Shown here in pieces: positions 1-9,074 of a stretch of DNA of 64,000 nt. Under the pieces are notes generated by a model. The model searched no databases. It was not told the DNA's origin and saw nothing but the letters and a program-made list of their open reading frames with translations. The stretch spans positions 600,001 to 664,000 of the forward strand of contig NZ_CP120863.1 in the NCBI RefSeq assembly GCF_026191725.2, in the 5' to 3' direction. Position 1 is the first letter of the stretch; every line of letters starts with the position of its first letter. The translations under genes and the position numbers were made by a program. Source of the DNA: Roseibium porphyridii (GTDB lineage: Bacteria > Pseudomonadota > Alphaproteobacteria > Rhizobiales > Stappiaceae).

Positions 1-865
1 CGATAACAACACCCGGGATTGATCCTGAGCCGCCCAAGATGCTGACGCCGCCAAGGACGACCATGGTGACCACTTCAAGCTCCCAGCCGAAGGCGATCGA
101 AGGCCGCGTGGCACCAAGGCGCGAAGTCAGGCAGATGGCTGCAACGCCCGACATGAGACCGGTGAGCAAAAACAACGCAAACTTAACGCGGGTCACTCGA
201 ATGCCGGAGAAGAGCGCACCAACCGGATTGTTGCCGATTGCAAAAACGGCCCGACCGAAGTTGGTCCTGTGTAGGAGTATGGCAAAAAGGACGGCGGTAA
301 TTGCGAAGAGAACGAGTTCGAAGGTTATCACCCACCCGACGTAGCCCTGGCCGAAAAAGCCGAAATCAGAAGGATAGCCGGTGTAAGCCTTGTCTCCGAG
401 GACGATATAGGAGATGCCACGAAAGAGGCTCATCGTGCCAATTGTGACCACGATGGACGGCAAACCGAGGCCTGTGACGAGAAAGCCGTTGAAGGCCCCG
501 CACAGGAGGCCGACGCCAAGCCCTATGAGGATCAGAGCCGGGGTTTCCGCGCCGAGTTGCACGGCGAACCCCATCGCGGTTGACGCTAGCGCGATGATCG
601 AGGCGACCGAGAGGTCGATCTCGCCCGATATGATCAGCAATGCCATCGCGAAGGCGATCATCGCCTTTTCGGTGAAATTGTAGGTCGCGTCGGAAAGATT
701 CCAGGGATCGAGGAAATAAGGAGAAGCGAAGCTGTTCAGGATGAAAACAGCCACGGCGACGCAAAGTAGCAGCAGTTCCCAACTTGCCAGAAAGCGATGT
801 AACGGGGTTTTCAATCGATCCGGGATCTGCCGTCCGGTTGAGGCCTGGTGTGTCGCAAGGCTCAT
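1..865 (-). CDS. rhaQ: Rhamnose ABC transporter permease (partial, 3' end outside window)
   Basis: This is an inner-membrane permease of the RbsC/YjfF (branched carbohydrate) family. It pairs with the upstream permease and RhaT to import L-rhamnose. About 288 residues are visible; the family is usually about 330, so the last 40-50 residues lie beyond base 1. I see several hydrophobic helices and the conserved stretch GEIDLSVASI near residues 82-91, and the sequence leaves the window in the conserved glycine-rich segment VVLGGVSILGGSGS. The ATG at 865-863 overlaps the TGA of the preceding permease gene in an ATGA junction, so translation is probably coupled. In Rhizobium leguminosarum the order is rhaRSTPQUK, so a mutarotase (rhaU) and kinase (rhaK) are expected just outside the window. 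Assigning Q rather than P rests on that gene order. Confidence 0.88.
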   Translation of the reverse strand, partial: MSLATHQASTGRQIPDRLKTPLHRFLASWELLLLCVAVAVFILNSFASPYFLDPWNLSDATYNFTEKAMIAFAMALLIISGEIDLSVASIIALASTAMGFAVQLGAETPALILIGLGVGLLCGAFNGFLVTGLGLPSIVVTIGTMSLFRGISYIVLGDKAYTGYPSDFGFFGQGYVGWVITFELVLFAITAVLFAILLHRTNFGRAVFAIGNNPVGALFSGIRVTRVKFALFLLTGLMSGVAAICLTSRLGATRPSIAFGWELEVVTMVVLGGVSILGGSGSIPGVVI

Positions 866-1845
866 GTTGCATGTTCCGCTTTTTTCAGGATCACCCGGCC
901 TTTGGTCCGGTTCGATGTCGCGTTGAAGGCAACGGCGATGATGATGGCGCTGCCTGAAATGGCGAGTTGCCAGAACGGAGAGATATTGACCACAGGCAAG
1001 GCGTTCTTGACGATGCCGAGGAAAAGCGCGCCCAGGAGCGCGCCACCAACCGACCCAATGCCGCCCGCAATCGAGATACCGCCGATGACACAGGCAGCCA
1101 CGACTTCAAGTTCGAACCCGCCAGCAATGTCGACATAGGCAACAGCGTATCGCGCGACCCAAAGGTAGCCGGTGAGGCCAGCCAGAGCGCCGGAAATGAC
1201 GTAAGCTGCACATTGGGTCAGCCCGACGTTGATGCCGGTATAAACAGCGGCGTGTGGATTGCCGCCGACCGCGAAGAAGGCCCGCCCGAGCGCCGTGCGT
1301 CCGATCAGGACGATGAAGCCGATCAACACCAGGATTGCGATCCATGACAGCACCGGCAGCCCGAAGACGACCTCCCGCGGAAACGCCTTGAAGGCGGCGC
1401 TCATTTCGTGCGCGTTGATCCACTCACCGCCGGAGATTACAAAAATGATGCCGCGAAAGATGGTCATGGTGCCGAGCGTGACAACAATCGGCGGTATGTC
1501 GAGTTTCCATACAAGAAGACCGTTGATGAGGCCCATCACTGATCCCAGTCCGATGGCAATCACCATGATCAACGGTACGGGAAGATCCGGAAAGATCGTG
1601 TTGAGCATTGCGACAACCATGCCTGTTAGGGCCAGATTGGCGGCAACCGACAGGTCGATACACCGGGTCAGGATCACAACCATCTGACCGAGTGCGAGAA
1701 TGATCAGTGGTGCCGTGTCGTTAAAAACATTTACAAGATTTGACGGAGCGACGAAGGCGGGGAACCGTGAGGCAATGGCACCGATGAGGACAAGAATGGC
1801 GGCCGCCAGAACAGTCTCACGGGACTTAATCAGAGAGTGGATCAT
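862..1845 (-). CDS. rhaP: Rhamnose ABC transporter permease
   Basis: This 327-residue inner-membrane permease of the RbsC/YjfF family is the first of two consecutive permeases in the rhamnose importer, which probably work as a heterodimer. Hydrophobic helices run through the whole length, with the family stretch RCIDLSVAANLALTG around residues 60-75 and GGNPHAAVYTGIN in the central cytoplasmic loop. It overlaps rhaT upstream (1842-1845) and the next permease downstream (862-865), each by four bases in ATGA form, so the three genes must be read from one mRNA. Substrate specificity is inferred from the flanking rhaS, rhaR, rhaD and rhaI genes; the permease alone would only be called a sugar permease. 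Confidence 0.92.
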   Translation of the reverse strand: MIHSLIKSRETVLAAAILVLIGAIASRFPAFVAPSNLVNVFNDTAPLIILALGQMVVILTRCIDLSVAANLALTGMVVAMLNTIFPDLPVPLIMVIAIGLGSVMGLINGLLVWKLDIPPIVVTLGTMTIFRGIIFVISGGEWINAHEMSAAFKAFPREVVFGLPVLSWIAILVLIGFIVLIGRTALGRAFFAVGGNPHAAVYTGINVGLTQCAAYVISGALAGLTGYLWVARYAVAYVDIAGGFELEVVAACVIGGISIAGGIGSVGGALLGALFLGIVKNALPVVNISPFWQLAISGSAIIIAVAFNATSNRTKGRVILKKAEHAT

Positions 1846-3401
1846 GAGTGCGTCTCCACAATTCCCGCCGCTGCCCGGACCAGGTGTTCCGGAGTCAGCT
1901 CCGCCCCTTCAAACTCGGCTGCAATTCGGCCCTCTCTCATAACGATCACGCGATCCGACATGCCAAGAATTTCAGGGATTTCGGAGGACACCATGATCAC
2001 TGCGAGGCCTTCTGCCGCCAGTTCCGCCATGAACTCGTGAACGGCAGCCTTGGAACCGATATCAATGCCTTTCGTCGGTTCGTCGAGAATGATGACCCGT
2101 GGCTTCGTTGCCAGCCATTTGGCGATGACGACTTTCTGCTGGTTGCCGCCGGACAATTCACCAATGTCCTGGTCGAGCGCCGCGGCACGCAAGTCCAGGC
2201 GCCTGGTGTAGTCGCGGGCAAGTTTGAATTCCTCCGCCAGCCTCAGAAAGCCGTTTCTGGATGTTTCCTTCAAGGACGGCAGGGAAATGTTCTGGAAAAT
2301 CGGCAATCCCTTGACGGCGCCTTGCTTGCCCCGGTCCTCCGGGACATAGACGATGCCGTGGCCGATGGCTTCATTTGGATCTCGAATAACGGCGATCTGA
2401 TCGTCGATGCGAATAGCGCCCTTCGAGGGACGCGTTACACCGAAGAGCGCCTGCATGAATTCACTTCGACCGGCACCGACCAGGCCATAGAAACCGAGAA
2501 TTTCACCCGATCGCAATGCGAAGCCAATATCTTCAAATTCGGTCGGATGCGAATAGCCGGCAACCTTGAGCACTTCCTTGCCGAGCTGCGGAGAGCGCTT
2601 CGGGAAGACCTGATCGACCGAGCGCCCGACCATGAGTTTGACCAATTCACGTTCGGATACTTCATTGATGCGTCCGGCACCGACCATCTGTCCGTCCCTG
2701 AATACGGTGTAACGGTCTGCGATCCGAAAGATTTCATCGAACTTGTGACTGATGAAGAGGATGGCCTTTCCTTCCGCCTTCAACCGTTCAACGAGCTCGT
2801 AGGTCTCTTCAATTTCCTTGTGCGAGAGCGATGCCGTCGGTTCGTCCATGATGACGATGCTGGCATCAATAGAGAGCGCGCGAGCAATCGCCACCAGATG
2901 CTTGTTGGCAATCCCGAGGTCTCTCAGTGTGACATGGGGGTCGATCGACGCGCCAATTCTGTCCAGAAGATTTTGCGCTTGAATGAGCATTTTGCGCCGG
3001 TCGATCAAGCCAAAACGGGTCTTGGGGGCGTGGCCGATGAAGATATTCTCCGCGACCGACAGGTCATCAAACAGAACAGTTTCCTGATGAATTGCGGTCA
3101 CGCCGGCGCGTCCTGCATCTTGAGCAGTCGGAAACGCGACGCGTTTTTCGTCTATGACGATTTCACCTTCATCCGGCTGGTAGATGCCGGTCAATATCTT
3201 GACGATGGTGGATTTACCGGCACCGTTTTCGCCGACAAGTGCTGTGACTTCGCCAGGATAAAGCTCCAGGGAAACCTCAGACAGTGCCTTGACCCCGGGA
3301 AAGGACTTGGAGATGCCTGTCAGGGACAGAGCCGGTTTGGATCCCCTGGCGGACTGAGGATGCGCGTCTTTAATGCCGTGCGTGTTCGCAAGCATAACCA
3401 T
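1842..3401 (-). CDS. rhaT: Rhamnose ABC transporter ATP-binding protein (two nucleotide-binding domains)
   Basis: This 519-residue ATPase carries two fused ABC domains, the RbsA/XylG architecture of carbohydrate uptake class 2 transporters. The first domain has an intact Walker A (GENGAGKST, residues 57-65) and the Walker B region IVIMDEPTASLS. The second domain has the degenerate GLVGAGRSEF loop and the signature LSGGNQQKVVIAKWL, followed by IILDEPTKGID. A degenerate second Walker A is normal for the family. The chosen ATG has only a weak Shine-Dalgarno (GGGA directly upstream), and an ATG two codons further in is equally possible. It follows rhaS after an 88-bp gap that holds a strong hairpin, and overlaps rhaP by four bases. 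Confidence 0.94.
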   Translation of the reverse strand: MVMLANTHGIKDAHPQSARGSKPALSLTGISKSFPGVKALSEVSLELYPGEVTALVGENGAGKSTIVKILTGIYQPDEGEIVIDEKRVAFPTAQDAGRAGVTAIHQETVLFDDLSVAENIFIGHAPKTRFGLIDRRKMLIQAQNLLDRIGASIDPHVTLRDLGIANKHLVAIARALSIDASIVIMDEPTASLSHKEIEETYELVERLKAEGKAILFISHKFDEIFRIADRYTVFRDGQMVGAGRINEVSERELVKLMVGRSVDQVFPKRSPQLGKEVLKVAGYSHPTEFEDIGFALRSGEILGFYGLVGAGRSEFMQALFGVTRPSKGAIRIDDQIAVIRDPNEAIGHGIVYVPEDRGKQGAVKGLPIFQNISLPSLKETSRNGFLRLAEEFKLARDYTRRLDLRAAALDQDIGELSGGNQQKVVIAKWLATKPRVIILDEPTKGIDIGSKAAVHEFMAELAAEGLAVIMVSSEIPEILGMSDRVIVMREGRIAAEFEGAELTPEHLVRAAAGIVETHS

Positions 3402-3434
3402 ATCCCGGAGCCAGTTGTTCTAGTTGGTTCAGGA

Positions 3435-3457
3435 GACCCGGTGCAGGGCACCGGGTC
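3435..3457 (-). promoter_or_regulatory. Strong intergenic RNA hairpin between rhaS and rhaT
   Basis: A perfect 10-bp stem (GACCCGGTGC paired with GCACCGGGTC) closes a 3-base AGG loop. No T-run follows on either strand, so it is not a classical terminator. Its place directly after the binding-protein gene fits a 3'-end mRNA stabiliser or processing signal that keeps rhaS transcript above the downstream transporter genes. The role is inferred; the hairpin itself is plain in the sequence. Confidence 0.7.
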
Positions 3458-3489
3458 CAAGACATCCTAAGATGGATCTAAGCAAAGGC

Positions 3490-4482
3490 TTAGAAGATAT
3501 CTTTGAAGTCGTTGATGTTGGAGCTGTCGTAGACAAACGGGTCGGCCATTGCGCCTTCGTTGTTGTCGTTCAGCTCAAGTTTGCCCATTCGGCCCATTTC
3601 AATTTCAGCACCGGGTGCAGCTTCAGCCTTTCCGGTCGCGAGATTGTAGGCCAGCATCGTGGCTGAATAGCCCAGATCGATCGGGTTCCAGATGGCGAAC
3701 GACTTGGATGCGCCCGACTCAATATGTCCGGCCATCTCAGATGGCAATCCAAGACCGGTAACGTTGATCTGTCCGGCTTTTTCAGCGTCCGATACTGCCT
3801 GGGCCGCGGCGACGATGCCGACAGAGGTCGGTGCGATAATCGCCTTGAGATCGGGATAGGTTTGCATCAGGCCCTGGGCTTCGCGGTAGGACTTGTCTGC
3901 CAGATCGTCACCATACACGGTCGCAACCACATTGATGCCGGGGTAGTTGTCCTTGACCTTGTTCATCTCCTCGATCCAGATGTTCTGGTTCGTTGCGGTA
4001 GCTGATGCAGATAGGACCGCGACATCGCCACCATCTGGCAGATGATCAGCTGCCAGCTTGATGATCATGTTGCCGATCAACGGGTTTGACGACGGATTGA
4101 GGTGCAACTGACGGCCTTCCGGAGCAACGCCTGAATCCCACGAAATCACTGTTATGCCGCGGTCCATGGCCTTTTTGAGTGCTGGAACCAGCGCATCCTG
4201 ATCGTTTGCGGAAATCGCGATAGCATCGACCTTCTGCGCGATCAGGGCGTTGATCACCTCAATCTGACCTTCCGCTGTCGTGTCTGTCGGGCCAGTGTAG
4301 ATGATTTCCACGTCGCCCAATTCCTTGGCAGCTTCTTCCGCGCCTTTAGCGGCAGCCTCAAAGAAACCGATCCCGAGAGCCTTGACGACCAACGCAATGC
4401 GCTTGTCTTCAGCTTGCGCAGGAGCGGCGATACAAACGGCGGCAACTGCTGTTGCAGCCAATAGTGACTTGAAGAGTTTCAT
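3490..4482 (-). CDS. rhaS: Rhamnose ABC transporter substrate-binding protein
   Basis: This 330-residue periplasmic binding protein of the RbsB/LacI-like type I fold captures L-rhamnose for the RhaTPQ importer. Residues 1-24 form a Sec signal peptide ending in AQA, followed by the mature start EDKRIALVVKALGIGFFE. The family segments NDQDALVPALKKAMDRGITVISWDSG and GLGLPSEMAGHIESG are present. The start has a good Shine-Dalgarno (GGGAGGAAGCA before ATG). It lies 54 bp after rhaR; just behind the rhaR stop there is a small hairpin (CCGGCA, 3-base loop, TGCCGG at 4522-4536) that could adjust expression between the two genes. The assignment to rhamnose comes from the locus. Confidence 0.92.
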   Translation of the reverse strand: MKLFKSLLAATAVAAVCIAAPAQAEDKRIALVVKALGIGFFEAAAKGAEEAAKELGDVEIIYTGPTDTTAEGQIEVINALIAQKVDAIAISANDQDALVPALKKAMDRGITVISWDSGVAPEGRQLHLNPSSNPLIGNMIIKLAADHLPDGGDVAVLSASATATNQNIWIEEMNKVKDNYPGINVVATVYGDDLADKSYREAQGLMQTYPDLKAIIAPTSVGIVAAAQAVSDAEKAGQINVTGLGLPSEMAGHIESGASKSFAIWNPIDLGYSATMLAYNLATGKAEAAPGAEIEMGRMGKLELNDNNEGAMADPFVYDSSNINDFKDIF

Positions 4483-4536
4483 TGCTTCCTCCCTAAATGA
4501 ACTGCCGGCCCGTTGAGGGTTCCGGCAGAATGCCGG

Positions 4537-5343
4537 CTACCCGCTTGAGGTCGCCTTGCTCTGTGTGGCGTTTACCGATGCCACGATCAGATTGATGTCG
4601 GCCTGCTCCAGCATCTTGGCCGCGTTGTCCGGAATGCCTTCGTCTGTGATCACGGTTGAGATCCGGTCAAGCGCACACAGGATCAGGCTGGAACGCGCAC
4701 TGAATTTGGATGAATCCGCAAGCACGACCAGTTCGTCCGCCTGGCCGATCAATTTCTGTTCGGCCTGGATCAGAAGCGGATCAGCTTCCATGAGACCGAG
4801 AGGGCCGAGGCCCTGCGCACCCATGAACATCCGCTTTGCATAGAAATTTCGGGTCACGTCATTGTCGAAGGGGCTCAAGATGATGTTCTGCTCCCGGTAG
4901 ATCGCTCCGCCGGACAGCATGATCGTGTTCTTGGAGTTCTTGAGAAGATGTTCGGCAATCGGGAAGGAGTTGGTGAATACCTGCATCCGTTTTGTCGCCA
5001 GCGGGTGGACCATTTGAAATGTCGTGGTGCCGCCGTTGATGATGATCGCATCGCCGTCTTCGCAGAGTTCGACAGCCTTTTGAGCAATTGCGCGCTTTTG
5101 CGCGATGTTGATCGTTTCGTTTACGCTGAAAGGACGTCCTGCCAGGCCGACAAATTGTGGTGGGTGAATTGATTCCGCGCCCCCACGCACACGGCGCAGT
5201 TTCTTTTGCACATGCAGCTGAGCAATGTCGCGACGTATGGTTGCTTCCGAGGAATCCGTCAACGCCACCAATTCCTGGACCGTAACAACCGGCCGATCCT
5301 GGACAGCGGACAAGATGATCCTGTGGCGCTCTTTCTCGTGCAT
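4537..5343 (-). CDS. rhaR: DeoR-family transcriptional regulator of the rhamnose locus
   Basis: This DeoR-family repressor has an N-terminal winged HTH (about residues 20-43, TVQELVALTDSSEATIRRDI) and a C-terminal sugar-phosphate sensing domain. An ATG 33 bases upstream (5376) is also open, but I choose 5343 (268 residues, beginning MHEKERHRI). It has GGGAGGA five bases before it, and the family normally starts just before this ER-RI-L motif. It is the first gene of the minus-strand rha operon and is divergent from rhaD. The effector is probably a rhamnose-derived metabolite, by analogy with R. leguminosarum RhaR. The mirror-image operator array in the rhaR-rhaD gap is its likely binding site. 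Confidence 0.9.
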   Translation of the reverse strand: MHEKERHRIILSAVQDRPVVTVQELVALTDSSEATIRRDIAQLHVQKKLRRVRGGAESIHPPQFVGLAGRPFSVNETINIAQKRAIAQKAVELCEDGDAIIINGGTTTFQMVHPLATKRMQVFTNSFPIAEHLLKNSKNTIMLSGGAIYREQNIILSPFDNDVTRNFYAKRMFMGAQGLGPLGLMEADPLLIQAEQKLIGQADELVVLADSSKFSARSSLILCALDRISTVITDEGIPDNAAKMLEQADINLIVASVNATQSKATSSG

Positions 5344-5370
5344 ATAGTCCTCCCGTTGATCAAACGTTTT

Positions 5371-5466
5371 CATCATTATCAGTCACTGTCAATCAAAAAA
5401 GATCAATAATAATCATTTTGCAGTGCAATATGATTGGATATGATTGTTTTTGATTGACATTCGATT
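5371..5466. promoter_or_regulatory. Bidirectional rhaR/rhaD control region with 10-bp-phased half-sites
   Basis: ATCA-type half-sites start every ten bases at 5371, 5381 (variant AGTCA), 5391, 5401 and 5411. TGATT-type half-sites, the same motif inverted, start every ten bases at 5431, 5441, 5451 and 5461 (variant CGATT). Within this, a perfect 13-bp inverted repeat, TGTCAATCAAAAA at 5387-5399 and its complement at 5447-5459, includes a TTGACA -35-like hexamer on each outgoing strand. The phasing puts all sites on one DNA face, and the symmetry points to coordinate control of both divergent operons, most simply by RhaR. The sites are seen; the protein that binds is inferred. Confidence 0.75.
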
Positions 5467-5528
5467 CTGATCAAGCGAGTGTCTAGCCAAACAAACGACC
5501 GCTGTCAGGCGTATTCTGGGAGGACACC

Positions 5529-7631
5529 ATGTTGAATTCGGCCGCCGGGTCCCGGCTGGAAAACCTGTGGGACGATCAAAAGGCGTCGGGCATGAGTGAG
5601 CCTGAACTTCTTCTTTATCGTTCGAACCTTCTTGGATCCGACAAGCGCATCACAAACTACGGTGGTGGCAACACATCCGCGAAGGTTTTTCAGAAGGATC
5701 CGCTTATTGGCGACGAAGTTGAGGTCCTGTGGGTGAAAGGCTCAGGAGGCGACGTCGGCACCATCGAGATGGATGGTTTTGCGACGCTTTACATGGAAAA
5801 GCTGCGCGCATTGAAAGGTCTTTATCGGGGGCTTGAGTTTGAAGATGAGATGGTCGGCTACCTGCCACACTGTACCTTCAACCTGAACCCGCGTGCTGCG
5901 TCGATCGACACGCCTCTTCATGCCTATGTGCCCATGCCGCATGTCGATCACATGCACCCCGACGCAATCATCGCTATCGCCGCGGCAGCTGACAGCAGGG
6001 AGCTCACACGAGAGATTTTTGGCGAGGACATTGGCTGGCTGCCCTGGAAACGGCCTGGATATGAGTTGGGTCTGTGGCTTGAAAAGTTTTGCGAGGCGAA
6101 CCCGCAGGCACGGGGTGTCGTTCTTGAAAGCCATGGATTGTTTACCTGGGCGGATACCGCCAAGGAGTGCTACGAAACGACGTTGGAAATCATCAACAAG
6201 GCGATAGGCTGGTTCGAGGACAAAACTGCGGGCACAAACGCCTTTGGCGGTGCCAGGTTCAATGCTCTGCCGCCGGTTGAGCGGCGGGACATCGCCGCCA
6301 GTCTCATGCCGGCAATTCGAGGCATGATTTCCGGGAAGCAGCACATGGTCGGACATTTTGACGACAGTGACGCAGTTCTGGAATTCGTCAACTCCAATGA
6401 CATGGAAGCCCTGGCGGCTCTGGGCACTAGTTGTCCCGATCATTTTCTGCGAACCAAAATCAGGCCGCTTGTTGTCGATTTCGACCCGGGCAATCCAGAC
6501 ATTCAAGCCACGCTCTCCGGCCTGGGCGAGGCGGTGGAAACCTATCGGGACGATTACGCCGCCTATTATGCACGTTGTAAATACGACAACAGTCCAGCGC
6601 TTCGGGATCCGAACGCCGTCGTCTATCTGGTGCCGGGTGTCGGCATGATCACCTTTGCCAAGGACAAGGCAACTGCCCGAATTTCAGGCGAATTCTATAC
6701 CAATGCCATTAACGTCATGCGGGGCGCTTCCAGCGTTTCGACCTATTGCGGACTGCGTGAGCAGGAAGCTTTCGACATTGAGTACTGGTTGCTCGAAGAG
6801 GCGAAGCTGCAGCGTATGCCAAACCCGAAAAGCCTGGCGGGGCGGATTGCGTTGGTGACCGGAGGTGCTGGCGGAATAGGGTCGGCAACGGCTGAGCGGT
6901 TTTTGCGCGAAGGAGCCTGTGTTGTCCTGGCGGATATCGACAAGGAGGCCCTTGCGGCCGCCGCGCACAATCTGAGCGGGCGCTACTCCAAGGATGTTGT
7001 CCGGGCCGTCACAATGGACGTCACGAGTGAAGACGCGGTCGCAGAGAGTTTTTCTCGGGCTGCGCTGGAATTCGGTGGCGTCGATATCCTTGTGTCGAAT
7101 GCAGGCATTGCCTCCTCTGCGCCGATAGAGGAGACGACGCTGGATCTCTGGAACCGCAACCTTTCCATCCTGTCGACCGGCTATTTTCTGGTGTCGCGCG
7201 CGGCATTTCAGGTTCTCAAGACACAAGGGCTAGGCGGTTCCATCGTTTTCATCGGATCCAAAAACGGATTGGCGGCCTCACCGGGTGCCAGTGCCTATTG
7301 CACAGCGAAGGCGTCGGAGCTGCATCTTGCCAGGTGTTTGGCGCTGGAAGGTGCTCCTGAAGGGATCCGCGTCAATGTGGTCAACCCGGATGCGGTGCTT
7401 CGAGGATCCAAGATCTGGTCCGGAAACTGGCTGAAGGAACGGGCGGAAGCCTACGGCAAAGACACATCCGAACTCGAAGAACACTACCGTCAGCGATCTC
7501 TTCTGAAGCGATCCGTTCTGCCGGAAGATATTGCTGAAGCGAGTTATTTCTTCGCTTCCGACGTATCGTCAAAATCAACCGGCAACATCATCAATGTCGA
7601 CGCCGGAAATGTGCAGTCTTTTACGCGCTAG
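5529..7631 (+). CDS. rhaD: Bifunctional rhamnulose-1-phosphate aldolase / short-chain alcohol dehydrogenase
   Basis: This 700-residue fusion splits rhamnulose-1-phosphate into DHAP and L-lactaldehyde and presumably oxidises the lactaldehyde to lactate. The N-terminal class II aldolase domain (about residues 20-410) shows the metal-binding HMH pair at 141/143 and the ESHG histidine near 202. The C-terminal SDR domain (about 435-700) has the nucleotide loop TGGAGGIG at about 444-452 and the catalytic pair Tyr590-x3-Lys594 (YCTAK). The architecture matches the rhizobial and Bacillus RhaD/YuxG type rather than the single-domain E. coli aldolase. Shine-Dalgarno GGGAGGA precedes the ATG. It is the first gene of the rightward rha unit, divergent from rhaR. 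Confidence 0.95.
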   Translation: MLNSAAGSRLENLWDDQKASGMSEPELLLYRSNLLGSDKRITNYGGGNTSAKVFQKDPLIGDEVEVLWVKGSGGDVGTIEMDGFATLYMEKLRALKGLYRGLEFEDEMVGYLPHCTFNLNPRAASIDTPLHAYVPMPHVDHMHPDAIIAIAAAADSRELTREIFGEDIGWLPWKRPGYELGLWLEKFCEANPQARGVVLESHGLFTWADTAKECYETTLEIINKAIGWFEDKTAGTNAFGGARFNALPPVERRDIAASLMPAIRGMISGKQHMVGHFDDSDAVLEFVNSNDMEALAALGTSCPDHFLRTKIRPLVVDFDPGNPDIQATLSGLGEAVETYRDDYAAYYARCKYDNSPALRDPNAVVYLVPGVGMITFAKDKATARISGEFYTNAINVMRGASSVSTYCGLREQEAFDIEYWLLEEAKLQRMPNPKSLAGRIALVTGGAGGIGSATAERFLREGACVVLADIDKEALAAAAHNLSGRYSKDVVRAVTMDVTSEDAVAESFSRAALEFGGVDILVSNAGIASSAPIEETTLDLWNRNLSILSTGYFLVSRAAFQVLKTQGLGGSIVFIGSKNGLAASPGASAYCTAKASELHLARCLALEGAPEGIRVNVVNPDAVLRGSKIWSGNWLKERAEAYGKDTSELEEHYRQRSLLKRSVLPEDIAEASYFFASDVSSKSTGNIINVDAGNVQSFTR

Positions 7632-7781
7632 CGTCCAACCCGGCGGTCGCCTGGAGCACTGGTTCGAGCAGGATGACATCCCCACGGTTGGAAGACACAT
7701 TCAGACATTGTTTCACCCCCTATCGAGTGCCGGACCGCCTGGTGACCAACGGCCGGGAAGGGTCAGGAAAGGATCTTCAAG

Positions 7782-9065
7782 ATGATGATCGACAACTCTG
7801 TGATCGCCCAGGAAAACGAAGCGGCTTTGACTGCCTTGAACCGCGACTATGCAACACTGGGAGAACAGCTGGATCGTCGCGGCATCGCGATAGACGACAT
7901 AAAAGCCAAGGTCTCCGGCTACGGTGTTGCTATCCCCTCCTGGGGGGTTGGAACAGGAGGGACGCGATTTGCGCGTTTTCCCGGCAGAGGTGAGCCCCGG
8001 CACATATTCGACAAGCTTGAGGATTGCGCGGTTATTCATCAATTGACCCGCGCGACGCCGTCGGTTTCCCTGCACATTCCCTGGGACAAGGCGGATCCGT
8101 CGGACCTCAAAGCAAGTGCGTTATCGCTTGGTCTTGGGTTCGATGCGATGAATTCCAACACCTTTCAGGACCAGCCTGGCCAAGCACATTCCTATAAATA
8201 CGGTTCTCTGACGCATACCAATGCGGCAACGCGCCAGCAGGCGATTGACCATAATCTGGAGTGCATCGAGATCGGCACTGCCATCGGCTCCACGGCGCTT
8301 ACGGTCTGGGTTGGAGACGGCTCCAATTTTCCGGGGCAGACGCATTTTGTCCGGCAGTTCGAGAGATATCTGGACTCAGCAAAGGCAATCTATGCGGAGT
8401 TGCCCGAGAACTGGCGGCTTTTCACGGAACACAAGATTTTCGAACCAGCTTTCTATTCGACAGTCGTGCAGGACTGGGGCACCAATTACCTCATTGCGCA
8501 GGAGCTTGGAGACCGGGCCTTTTGCCTCGTTGATCTCGGGCATCATGCGCCGAACGTCAACATCGAGATGATCGTAGCTCGGCTCATTCAATTCCAGAAA
8601 CTGGGCGGTTTCCATTTCAACGACAGCAAATATGGTGACGACGATCTGGATACCGGATCGATCGATCCTTACCGGCTGTTTCTGGTCTTCAACGAGCTGG
8701 TCGACGCGGAGACGCGCAGTGCTGAAGGTTTCGCTCCTGCGCATATGCTTGATCAGTCGCACAACGTGACCGACCCGATCGAGAGCCTCATGGTGAGCGC
8801 CATGGAAGTTCAACGCGCCTATGCGCAGGCACTGATTGTCGACAGATCGGCGCTGCATGACTTTCAGCAGGACAACGACGCCCTGATGGCCTCAGCGACA
8901 CTGAAGCAAGCCTTCAGAACTGACGTTGAACCCATTCTTGCCATGGCCCGACTTGAAAATGGGGGTGTCATCGACCCGGTTTCGGCATACCGCGCCTCCG
9001 GGTATCGGAACAAGGTCGCCGAGATACGGCCGGCGGTGACCGGTGCAGGTGGTGGAATTGTCTGA
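7782..9065 (+). CDS. rhaI: L-rhamnose catabolism isomerase
   Basis: This 427-residue sugar isomerase of the xylose isomerase-like TIM-barrel fold belongs to the Pseudomonas stutzeri/rhizobial L-rhamnose isomerase type and converts L-rhamnose to L-rhamnulose. Conserved blocks typical of the metal site are visible: HIPWDKADP, FTEHKIFEPAFYS, VDLGHHAPNVNIEMI and FHFNDSKYGDDDLD. The ATG follows AAAGGATCTTCAAG. A 150-bp gap separates it from rhaD, with no recognisable terminator, so it is probably cotranscribed. Its 3' end lies nine bases from the converging gntR gene. The rhamnulokinase needed between RhaI and RhaD is not in the window and probably lies beyond base 1. Confidence 0.94.
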   Translation: MMIDNSVIAQENEAALTALNRDYATLGEQLDRRGIAIDDIKAKVSGYGVAIPSWGVGTGGTRFARFPGRGEPRHIFDKLEDCAVIHQLTRATPSVSLHIPWDKADPSDLKASALSLGLGFDAMNSNTFQDQPGQAHSYKYGSLTHTNAATRQQAIDHNLECIEIGTAIGSTALTVWVGDGSNFPGQTHFVRQFERYLDSAKAIYAELPENWRLFTEHKIFEPAFYSTVVQDWGTNYLIAQELGDRAFCLVDLGHHAPNVNIEMIVARLIQFQKLGGFHFNDSKYGDDDLDTGSIDPYRLFLVFNELVDAETRSAEGFAPAHMLDQSHNVTDPIESLMVSAMEVQRAYAQALIVDRSALHDFQQDNDALMASATLKQAFRTDVEPILAMARLENGGVIDPVSAYRASGYRNKVAEIRPAVTGAGGGIV

Positions 9066-9074
9066 AGCCGCCAG

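Noticed and set aside
1848..3470. Open frame of 540 codons on the plus strand opposite rhaT
   Set aside because: It runs antisense to the whole of a clear two-domain ATPase gene, and its translation has no recognisable domain or membrane pattern. Long antisense frames are expected in G+C-rich codon usage.
5742..6506. Minus-strand open frame of 254 codons inside rhaD
   Set aside because: Antisense shadow of the aldolase domain, no ribosome site and no protein features.
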